Assembly (NCBI GenBank): GCA_002887195.1 | Contig: PJAB01000736.1 | Location: forward strand, 1-21,439 | Length of the DNA stretch: 21,439 nt | Source of the DNA: Chrysochromulina parva | Taxonomy: Eukaryota; Haptophyta; Prymnesiales; Chrysochromulinaceae | Direction of reading: 5' to 3' | Shown: piece by piece, positions 14,972-21,439 of the stretch | Numbering within the stretch: position 1 is the stretch's first letter | Layout of the letters: every line of letters begins with the position of its first letter | Program-made: the position numbers and the translations under genes | The notes under the pieces: generated by a model | Told to the model about the DNA's origin: nothing | Database searches by the model: none | Seen by the model: the letters and a program-made list of their open reading frames with translations, nothing else

Positions 14972-16366
14972 TCACGGAAGCGAGGCTTGACGTATGCTGA
15001 GTCCCATCAGCTGACGTGCCGCAAAATCGCGCAGCGAGCTTTTGCGCCCATCCGCGGCCTCGGGGCGCAAGCAGTCGGCGCTTGCGCCTCCATTGGGGAC
15101 CCTCGGAGGTCGAATGCTGCCCGCTGCGTCCCCTTGCGGACGAGAGCGAGGCACCGACGGAAAGGCAAACGGAAGCGTGAGGTAGGCGCGCGCAAAGTCG
15201 ACCCGCGACACGACCGTGCAGTAGTCAAGCATGGCGAGCACGCGCCGCTCGCACTCGTTGACGCGTCGCATCGAGACCGGGCGCGCGTTGGCGTGGGCGC
15301 CGCCAGCCCCCGCGTACGGCAGCAGCAGGCAGGGAGCGCACACGTCGGCATTGCTGATGGGGTAGTCGGAGTCGTACACCTTGGCAGCGATGACGAGCAC
15401 AACGAGCGCCGTGAGCGCCCAGCCGTCGCTCTGCAGGAGCGCATGCCGCATCGAGGGCTTCATGCGCTTCAGGTAGACGACAGCTGCGAGGAGCGAACAC
15501 GGCTTGAAGAGCGCTCGCCCGCAAATGGAGCGCACCAGCCGGTGGGTTTCGTCAAGGGTGGGAGGCGAGGCGAGGCCCGCCTCGGCCGCGTACGCACACA
15601 GGGCGCGCGCCAGGTGCATCGCGCACTCGTTGTAGCCGGGGCGCTCGATGGAGTGGCGAAGGCCCGTGGCGATGGCATGCAACCCGTCGCTCGCACACAC
15701 ACCACAGGGATGCAGCGAGTGGTCGGTGTGCGGCGACAAAGGCGATCGAGCACGCGCGCCCGGCTCGTTAGCCATGATCGTGTCGGGCGAGCACGGCAGC
15801 GAGCAGGGCTCGACCAAGTCGGCCGCCGACAGGTCGCCCGAGAGCATGCGCACGGCGCAGTACATGGGAACGTTGAGGAAGCTAATCAACTCGGGCGAGA
15901 CGTACTGCAGCTTGTCGGTAACGGTGGTGAGCCACGCGCCGAGCGCGCGAATGCGCGTGACGACCACCTCGGGCTCCCATCCCGCACGCAGGAACGTCTT
16001 CGGCGGGAAGGGCGGCAGCTCTTCATGCTCCTCGGACAGGAGGCGTGGAAATCGCTGCTGAAGCAGGCGGTGGAGCTGGAGGAACTCGCGGTAGCGGCGG
16101 CGTGCGCTCCCCAGCTCCTGGCCCAGCCCTACGGTGACCGTCACCTCGTAAAACACCACGATCGACGCGATCGGGTCGCTCACAGTCTCATCCGCACTCA
16201 TATCGGCACTTTTGATCGCGGCATGAATTGAATTGCCGCCAGGAGCGAATCCGCTGTCTCTCAGGGGCTCATCGGGGGGCAAAGGCTCGGACGCGCTCGC
16301 CGCGTCACTCGTCAGGTTGGGCGTGGAGCGGCTGTTCCGTGCCGCGCGCGACATGCTTGGTGACAT
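14972..16366 (-). CDS. PX domain-cyclin fusion protein
   Basis: A 464-residue protein with two domains. Residues about 64-168 are a PX (phosphoinositide-binding) domain: VVFYEVTVTVG, the key basic motif RRRYREFLQLHRLL (89-102), the Pro loop LPPFPPKTFL (117-126) and a closing helix. Residues about 245-398 are a cyclin box of the CCNY/PHO80 type: CSLLAAVVYLKRM (290-302), ALTALVVLVIAAKVYD with the conserved Lys329, and VNECERRVLAMLDYCTVVSR with Glu373, equivalent to the Lys/Glu pair that contacts a CDK. The first 60 residues are Ser/Pro-rich and disordered; the C-terminal 65 are basic. Likely role: a membrane-recruited cyclin for a PCTAIRE/Pho85-like CDK. CCAATCTCG lies about 60 bp upstream on its strand. 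Domains are clear; partner and membrane are inferred. Confidence 0.85.
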   Translation of the reverse strand: MSPSMSRAARNSRSTPNLTSDAASASEPLPPDEPLRDSGFAPGGNSIHAAIKSADMSADETVSDPIASIVVFYEVTVTVGLGQELGSARRRYREFLQLHRLLQQRFPRLLSEEHEELPPFPPKTFLRAGWEPEVVVTRIRALGAWLTTVTDKLQYVSPELISFLNVPMYCAVRMLSGDLSAADLVEPCSLPCSPDTIMANEPGARARSPLSPHTDHSLHPCGVCASDGLHAIATGLRHSIERPGYNECAMHLARALCAYAAEAGLASPPTLDETHRLVRSICGRALFKPCSLLAAVVYLKRMKPSMRHALLQSDGWALTALVVLVIAAKVYDSDYPISNADVCAPCLLLPYAGAGGAHANARPVSMRRVNECERRVLAMLDYCTVVSRVDFARAYLTLPFAFPSVPRSRPQGDAAGSIRPPRVPNGGASADCLRPEAADGRKSSLRDFAARQLMGLSIRQASLP

Positions 16367-16572
16367 GCGGACGCTCGCCCCTGCTCGGCGGCAATCAGCG
16401 CAGTGCTGCCCACATGCACCATTTGACGAGATTGGGGCTTCGTCAAACTATTCGATGACGTGCGCCTATGCCAGCCGCGCAAATCGGTGTACACAACGTG
16501 CTCGTGACACACACCCATAATGATAATTTTGCACATGCAGTGTGTTCACCTCAATTACAATTGTATTTGACT

Positions 16573-17793
16573 TCAATCGATGATCTCGTCGTTATCATCG
16601 TGGATCAGCCGAGTGAGCGCCGCGTTGGCCGCCCGAGAGCGGCTCACTGGTGAGGGGCTGTCTTCCGTCAAGATTGCGCCTCCTTGGCGCATCGGAAACG
16701 AATTCGCCACTGAGCCAGGAGCCAAGGTCGGCTCCCGAACTTTCAAGTCAGCTGCGGGCGTCATCGGCAGCCCGGCAGGCCCCGGGGACTGTGGGCCGCT
16801 GCCCGGTTCATCAGACAGCTTCACGCCCACGGAGGCCCGAATCGAGGCGTTACGCGCGCGCCTCAGGTTGAGCAGGCCAAGCATGGCGAGAAGTCCAATC
16901 GCGAACAAGATCGCTACAGCCCGCGCAGCGACCGCACCGCCGGTGCCAGGAGAAGCCGCTGCCACGGAAAGTTGCCGGGGCGGAGGTGGAGCCCCTGGCG
17001 GGAGCGGCGGCCCTGGTGGGCAGCCTCCCCACCTGTGAAGCACGAGGGATGCACAAGTCTCGCAAGTGTCGACCCCGCTGCTCGTGATATTGACGCCGTG
17101 GTCAGAATCGAACACTGGCATGAGGTCTCCAGCGCGCGCTGCTTGCACGCCAAGCCACACCTCGCTCAGCACGCATCCGCTGGCGCACCGAAGAATCGGC
17201 GGCGCTCCCACGTCGTCCTCGAAGGCCGCGCGAAGGCCCGATGCCGAGCACTGGCCACTCGCCACTGATCGGCGGAGCAGTCGGTTGCCTTGGCTGAGCT
17301 CGAGGCTTGCGACGAGCCGATCCGCACGGTCAAAGTACGTCCTTTGCGTCCAGCCCGTGCACGTGCCGTGCCGCGCCCACTCATGGGCAGCAACTCCGGG
17401 GAGGAAGGCGTAGCTGAGCGCGTACGTTCGCCAGCCACTGGAAGCGTTGAACTCCTCGACCACAGAGGGCGCGAGCGTTGAGCAAGGCGTGCCGACCTCT
17501 TCGACAGGAGACTGCGTGCTTTGCGTTGCAATCGGAGTGCACTGCGAGTAATTGAACTCGATTCGATTGCAGTACTCGGGCCACCTGAAGGTACTACTAC
17601 GGCCGCGGTACTCGGGCCACAAGCCGTGCAGTGAGAGTGCGTTCAGTGCGTAGGCTGAAGCGGGCAAAGCATCCATGGCGGCAATGAGCGGTCGGCTAGC
17701 CGAAAAGCTCCGCGACGGGCACGACCCCAGAGACAGTTGCGGCTGCCATGCCAACGCCAAGATGTACTGCTCGATGGTGCCGGCCTCGCCCAT
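16573..17793 (-). CDS. RNase T2 family protein with C-terminal membrane anchor
   Basis: RNase T2 enzymes cut single-stranded RNA in secretory or vacuolar compartments. From ATG 17793 the protein has 406 residues. The opening strand QYILALAWQPQL is family-typical. Catalytic segment 1 is SLHGLWPEY (His56) and segment 2 is HEWARHGTC (137-145), keeping the Glu and His, with Lys replaced by Arg. Paired cysteines are abundant. After the domain come a Pro-rich spacer (257-275), a hydrophobic helix (about 289-310, RAVAILFAIGLLAMLGLLNL) followed by RRAR, and an 80-residue Ser/Pro-rich tail, suggesting a type I membrane topology. No signal peptide is visible, so a 5' exon or upstream start may be missing. 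In-frame codons continue to 18051 but overlap the ABC1 gene. Confidence 0.82.
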   Translation of the reverse strand: MGEAGTIEQYILALAWQPQLSLGSCPSRSFSASRPLIAAMDALPASAYALNALSLHGLWPEYRGRSSTFRWPEYCNRIEFNYSQCTPIATQSTQSPVEEVGTPCSTLAPSVVEEFNASSGWRTYALSYAFLPGVAAHEWARHGTCTGWTQRTYFDRADRLVASLELSQGNRLLRRSVASGQCSASGLRAAFEDDVGAPPILRCASGCVLSEVWLGVQAARAGDLMPVFDSDHGVNITSSGVDTCETCASLVLHRWGGCPPGPPLPPGAPPPPRQLSVAAASPGTGGAVAARAVAILFAIGLLAMLGLLNLRRARNASIRASVGVKLSDEPGSGPQSPGPAGLPMTPAADLKVREPTLAPGSVANSFPMRQGGAILTEDSPSPVSRSRAANAALTRLIHDDNDEIID

Positions 17794-17996
17794 CCTGGTT
17801 TGCACGGAAATCTGAAGGTACAGTACTGTACGCGTTGAGCGACTTCGCGCGCCTAACTCATGTGGACCAATGCAGCACACCCCGGCTGGAGGCACTGGGC
17901 GGATCCCGTCTGTATTGGGACATACATGTACTCTTGTAACAGAACCCGCCGTTCTGTGATTTCTTCTCTCGCCTTCGGCGGATCTTGGCGAGTACG
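17794..17996. promoter_or_regulatory. Divergent RNase T2 / ABC1 kinase promoter region
   Basis: 203 bp separate the chosen starts of the two divergent genes. It contains the perfect palindrome at 17818-17831, a CCAAT at about 17867-17871 and ACATACATGTACT near 17930. If the RNase T2 gene has an upstream exon, part of this interval is transcribed. Confidence 0.4.
17818..17831. promoter_or_regulatory. Perfect 14-bp palindrome GTACAGTACTGTAC
   Basis: The site reads identically on both strands and contains three GTAC cores at 5-bp spacing. It lies 25 bp upstream of the RNase T2 start and 166 bp upstream of the ABC1 start. A dimeric transcription-factor site is a plausible inference. Confidence 0.4.
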
Positions 17997-19736
17997 ATGG
18001 CGCTGGTCGTGGTGGCAGTGGTGGTGGCCTTCCAGCCGTTCTTTCCGCCATGCGGCGCGCGCGTGTCCCGGTTTCCGCCGGTGACCATGTCGGCCTCCTT
18101 CGATGATAAGCCGCTCACTGGGCCGCAGAGGGTGGTGCGCGCCGTCACCTTCTGGTCGAAGGTGGTGCCCATCCTCGCTGCTTACAAGGCCGTCGAGGTG
18201 ACGGGCAAGGATCTGCCCGAGAAAGAACTCGAGGCCAAATATCAGGAGCTGCACGAGTGGGGCAGCGAGCGGCTGGAGAACACCATCAAGGAGCTCAAGG
18301 GATTTTACGTCAAAACGGGGCAGGTCATCTCCACGCGTGTGGACCTCTTCCCTGAGCAGTACACGTCGCGGCTCCAATCGCTCCAAGACGACCTTGACCC
18401 CATGCCCGCTTCAGTGGTGAGGGAAGTCATCAGCCGTGAGCTGCTGCAGGGCGAGCCGCTCGAGAGCATCTTTGCGAGCTTTGACGATAAGCCTCTTGGA
18501 GCCGCGTCAATTGCGCAGGTGCACGCGGCGACGCTGCGCGACGGTCGCAAGGTGGCTGTCAAGGTCCAGCGGCCCAACTGCGAACCAAAGCTGCGTGGCG
18601 ACATCGCCAACCTCAAGTCGTTCTCCAAGAAGCTCGCGAGTGCGCTGCCAGTCGACTATTACACCGTCTTTTGCGAGCTCGAGCGCGCGCTTGACGGTGA
18701 GCTCGACTTTTTGGCAGAGGCACAGGCGGCGCTCAAGGTGTACGCGTCGGTCTCGCACACGGCCGACGGCAAGCCTGTGGCGCCCGCGGTGGGTGTGCCG
18801 CTGCCGGTGCAGGGTCTCGCCTCGCGTCGGGTGCTCGTGATGGACTTTGTCGAAGGGACTCCTCTCAATCGGCTCTCCGCTGAGATGGAGAAGCGCGGCA
18901 TCAAGCCAGGCTCACCAGAATCGCAAATCGCGGGCCGTCGCATCCTCGAGCAGCTGACCGTCGCCTTTGGACGCATGATGCTCGGCGCGGGCTTCATTCA
19001 TGGCGATCCGCATCCGGGCAACATCTTCGTGCAGCCGGGTGCCAAGGTCGCCCTCATCGACTGCGGCCAGGTGAAGCAGATCTCCACCGAGTATCGGCTC
19101 CAACTGGCCGAGGCGATCCTGCTCGTCAATGAGTGGGTGGAGACGGGCGGCTCGCCCAAGCTCATCCAGACGGCGCAGGAGAAGATGTCCAACTTTGGCG
19201 TCACCTTCGTCAACGGCTCGAAGCCCGAGGCGGCTGTCGCGCTCGCGCTGCTCCTGTTCGCTGACCCTGACACGCCGATGCCGGGTGGGTTCAGCTCAGC
19301 AGAGCTCTCGGACACGTCGCCGATCAAGGCGATCAACTCGTTCCCACAGGAGCTCGTGCTCCTCGGGCGCGCGACCATCCTGATCAAGGGGATTGCCAAG
19401 AGGCTCGGCATCAAGTGGTCGCTCGCGGATAAGTGGAAGGTGATGGCGCAGCAGGCGCTCGAGTGCGGTGTGGACGGCTGCCGAATGCCTACGTGGTCGT
19501 CGCCCATCTCGGCCATCCCCACGCCCGCCGACCTCGCCGCCGCCGCCGCCGGCAGCTCCGACCGCCTGCGCTTCCGCTCCGTGGCGAAGGCCTATGGCGA
19601 AACCAACAAGCTCGCAGTGCAATGGGCCACAGGCAAGGGGGCCTGGGTCGCGAGCAAGGTGGGCCGTGTCCTGCCCACGCGCGTCAAGAAGGTGGCCGTG
19701 TCGGTGGCCGCCAAACTCGCGGCAAGGAATGACTAG
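17997..19736 (+). CDS. ABC1/UbiB-family atypical kinase, plastid-type
   Basis: A 579-residue member of the ABC1/ADCK/UbiB family of atypical kinases/ATPases, which control quinone and prenyl-lipid metabolism; plastid members (ABC1K) sit at plastoglobules. Landmarks in order: FYVKTGQVISTR with the family KxGQ motif (106-109), the Ala-rich loop LGAASIAQVHAA (167-178), nucleotide-binding Lys in KVAVKVQRP (Lys189), VMDFVEGTPL (281-290), catalytic loop FIHGDPHPGNIFV (333-345) and LIDCGQVKQ (353-361), where DCG replaces DFG. The N-terminus MALVVVAVVVAFQPFFPP is signal-like, then a basic, Ser-containing stretch, fitting a bipartite plastid presequence. ATG 17997 is the first ATG of the frame; ATG 18087 would remove the presequence. 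The subfamily and target are not determined. Confidence 0.9.
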   Translation: MALVVVAVVVAFQPFFPPCGARVSRFPPVTMSASFDDKPLTGPQRVVRAVTFWSKVVPILAAYKAVEVTGKDLPEKELEAKYQELHEWGSERLENTIKELKGFYVKTGQVISTRVDLFPEQYTSRLQSLQDDLDPMPASVVREVISRELLQGEPLESIFASFDDKPLGAASIAQVHAATLRDGRKVAVKVQRPNCEPKLRGDIANLKSFSKKLASALPVDYYTVFCELERALDGELDFLAEAQAALKVYASVSHTADGKPVAPAVGVPLPVQGLASRRVLVMDFVEGTPLNRLSAEMEKRGIKPGSPESQIAGRRILEQLTVAFGRMMLGAGFIHGDPHPGNIFVQPGAKVALIDCGQVKQISTEYRLQLAEAILLVNEWVETGGSPKLIQTAQEKMSNFGVTFVNGSKPEAAVALALLLFADPDTPMPGGFSSAELSDTSPIKAINSFPQELVLLGRATILIKGIAKRLGIKWSLADKWKVMAQQALECGVDGCRMPTWSSPISAIPTPADLAAAAAGSSDRLRFRSVAKAYGETNKLAVQWATGKGAWVASKVGRVLPTRVKKVAVSVAAKLAARND

Positions 19737-20178
19737 ATGACGCGGAATCGGCCTGGATCCCCTGCGCGTGCGATAGTTGAGCAGTTCAGTAACTACACTC
19801 AAAGGAACTAGAAGTGCTCTGTGGGTGTGTTTTCGTTTTGTGTTGCGTGCCAACAGCTATGCGACTTTTTATCACCACGAGCGCTCTCGAAAGCGCTTTT
19901 GCGCTTTTCTCGTGAACCCACCCTAGTTCGTAGTTGTAGTTCATACTGGGGCCTGCCGCTCTTTCTTTTATCAGGTTTTCTCTCAGCTCTCTGTCTGCAT
20001 GTGTCTCATGGCAGGCCTGTATTGTATTGTACTGTATTCCCTTCATGGCTCTGTTGCTTACGTGTTGTGTGTATTTTAACATGAACCCACCCTGCTCGCA
20101 TCGAGCCCGCGAGCGACTAGCGACGTCCCTCCCGATCTCGGCCATCTCTCGAGAGCACACGTCTCGACCCACTGGACC
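19737..20178. other. Spacer ABC1 kinase / lumen protein
   Basis: A 442-bp T-rich spacer with no gene recognised. It holds a perfect hairpin AAAGCGC-TTTT-GCGCTTT at 19890-19907, the direct repeat TGAACCCACCCT at 19913-19924 and 20082-20093, and TGTATT-like repeats near 20018-20038. These look like 3' UTR or promoter features. Confidence 0.5.
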
Positions 20179-21075
20179 ATGCGGTTGACGATGTGGATGG
20201 GCCTGTCGGTAGCGGCCAACGCACTCAACGTGTCACCCATGGCAGGCGCCGTCACTCGCCGTGCCGCATTCTTGCTGCCGCTTCCGCTTTTCTTTCCTAC
20301 CCAGCCAGCGTGGTCCACCGACGGCCTTGGGGTCGCTGATGGCTCCATTGGCGACAAATTCAGCGTGGTTGTGAACGGCCAGACGAGGCAGATGACTGAG
20401 ATTGAGGCGCGCGACGCGCTGACAAAGAAGGTCGAGGCCGCAACAGCTGCTGGTAAGGGACTCGACATCGAGCGGCGCGGCCAATTCAACGAGAAGGCCC
20501 TCTTCTCCGAAGATTTCTACTTCAAGTACGGGCTGCGCCCGACACCGGACGACATGAAGGCGAAGCCCATCGACCCGGACCAGATGCCCTTTGTTCCGGT
20601 GCAGCGGCGCTACACAGGCTATAAGAAGTACCAGGAGCGCGTCTCCCAAGGCATTGCCCTGTATTCTGGCGAGCTGCGCACTCTCATCCAGGAGGGCAAG
20701 TGGGCGGAGTTGAAACCGTTCCTCGACATTGGAACCAAAGGCCAAGGCAGCAATGCCCAGGGCGAGGGCACGGGCGTGGCAGCTTCGCCGATGCGCTCAT
20801 CTTGCCGCGCGCTTGGTCTCTTCGCCAACACGGTGCTGCAGTCAGACAATGACAATGGTACAACGTACGCGAACCTGCTCGTTCGTCATTTCGTCAACGA
20901 GCTCTACTTTGCACTGGATGACATTGCGGCGGCAGCTGCTGCTCGCGATTCGAAAGCTGCAAAGCTAGCGTGGACGCGCGGCCGCGATTACATCAACACC
21001 TATCTGGAAATTGTTAACCGGAATATCAATGCCAAAGTTGGTGACAAATTCGCCATCATCGATGCGAGTCTTTGA
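20179..21075 (+). CDS. Predicted thylakoid-lumen protein with twin-Arg signal
   Basis: A 298-residue protein with a layered presequence: a short hydrophobic start (MRLTMWMGLSVAANALN), then a twin-arginine type signal TRRAAFLLPLPLFFP ending in QPAWS (about residue 46). This pattern is known for lumenal proteins of complex plastids imported through the Tat route. The mature part, near 250 residues, has a charged N-terminal half (DFYFKYGLRPTPDDM and FVPVQRRYTGYKKYQER are distinctive) and a helical C-terminal half (ALYSGELRTLIQEGKW through AWTRGRDYINTYLEIVNRNI). A four-helix, PsbQ/Psb31-like extrinsic photosystem subunit is possible, but I do not recognise the family. ATG 20179 fits the signal. 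It may be regulated with photosynthesis genes, but no site shows this. Confidence 0.7.
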   Translation: MRLTMWMGLSVAANALNVSPMAGAVTRRAAFLLPLPLFFPTQPAWSTDGLGVADGSIGDKFSVVVNGQTRQMTEIEARDALTKKVEAATAAGKGLDIERRGQFNEKALFSEDFYFKYGLRPTPDDMKAKPIDPDQMPFVPVQRRYTGYKKYQERVSQGIALYSGELRTLIQEGKWAELKPFLDIGTKGQGSNAQGEGTGVAASPMRSSCRALGLFANTVLQSDNDNGTTYANLLVRHFVNELYFALDDIAAAAAARDSKAAKLAWTRGRDYINTYLEIVNRNINAKVGDKFAIIDASL

Positions 21076-21439
21076 GCCGCAGCGGTTTGAGCGTCAGCGT
21101 GTCGCGCAGCAGCGTTGGTCTCGTACTACGCAGGGTCCCTTCGAGGGTGGTCCCCACAGGGAGACAGGGTATAACGGCGGGAGAGGCAGAGGGCCATCCC
21201 GCACCGCAAAAAGCCGAGCCGCGAGCCGGGCCCGATTTGAGTTTCAACGTTTAGGAAGCGTTATTCTTTTCCTTAAGTTCAGTTCAGTTACTGCATAAAC
21301 AACAGACAACCTAACGGAACAAGCCTATCGAATGTGCTCTCTAAGCTAGCAGTGGGGGTGAGAGTCGTCGGAGATGGTGAGACACAACGGAAGGAGCACG
21401 AACGGGAAGGAGACCAGGAGGAGACACGCCACAGGGTGC
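21076..21439. other. Right-hand tail, no gene recognised
   Basis: The last 364 bp after the lumen-protein stop show a likely 3' UTR with AT-richer sequence at about 21240-21310 (GTTCAGTTCAGTTA is a small repeat), then a purine-rich end. No complete or partial gene is recognisable. Confidence 0.5.

Noticed and set aside
18058..18085. Resemblance of GTGTCCCGG...CCGCCGGTG in the ABC1 presequence to the right end of the 120-bp element
   Set aside because: Only about 17 of 21 bases match in a GC-rich context; too short to call a third copy.
1..21439. Bacterial operon, prophage or CRISPR interpretation
   Set aside because: Introns, ER signals, DPM2, TANGO6 and cyclin genes are eukaryotic; no spaced repeat array or phage gene is visible.

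Overview
The window looks like nuclear DNA from a GC-rich unicellular alga with a complex (secondary, red-lineage) plastid, most plausibly a haptophyte and otherwise a pelagophyte-like stramenopile. Three observations support this. The genes are eukaryotic (DPM2, TANGO6/RTP1, a cyclin, a KH protein, a TMEM86 protein). Two genes need a GT-AG intron (65 and 100 bp) to restore a conserved domain. Several plastid-type proteins begin with a hydrophobic ER signal followed by an Ala/Ser/Arg-rich stretch, the bipartite presequence of plastids surrounded by extra membranes. The lineage is an inference from these traits; no database was searched.

Layout, left to right: SQD1 (+, plastid sulfolipid synthesis); a convergent spacer with several hairpins; a secreted GH28 pectinase-family protein (-); a TMEM86/YhhN lysoplasmalogenase with one intron (+); YidD with one intron (+, presumably plastid); a KH-domain protein with a long Met/Pro-rich tail (+); a membrane-anchored class I methyltransferase (+); DPM2 (-) head-to-head with TANGO6/RTP1 (+); a PX-cyclin fusion protein (-); an RNase T2 with a C-terminal membrane anchor (-) head-to-head with an ABC1/UbiB-family atypical kinase (+, presumably plastid); and a twin-Arg thylakoid-lumen protein (+). 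Twelve protein genes are supported.

Four genes (SQD1, YidD, ABC1 kinase, lumen protein) probably serve the plastid: SQDG lipid supply, insertion of thylakoid membrane proteins, prenyl-lipid regulation, and a lumenal photosynthesis-related role. DPM2 and TANGO6 share one short promoter and both belong to the secretory pathway. The others look independent.

The most notable observations are: (1) a 120-bp element present twice at 117/120 identity, same orientation, just upstream of two plastid-type genes (SQD1 and YidD), which could be a small mobile element, introner-like sequence or shared regulatory module; (2) a PX domain fused to a CCNY/PHO80-like cyclin; (3) a membrane-anchored RNase T2; (4) a GH28 protein lacking two usual active-site residues; (5) GTAC-rich palindromes and a repeated GAACCAATCGCG promoter motif. 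No RNA gene, CRISPR array or complete transposon was recognised.
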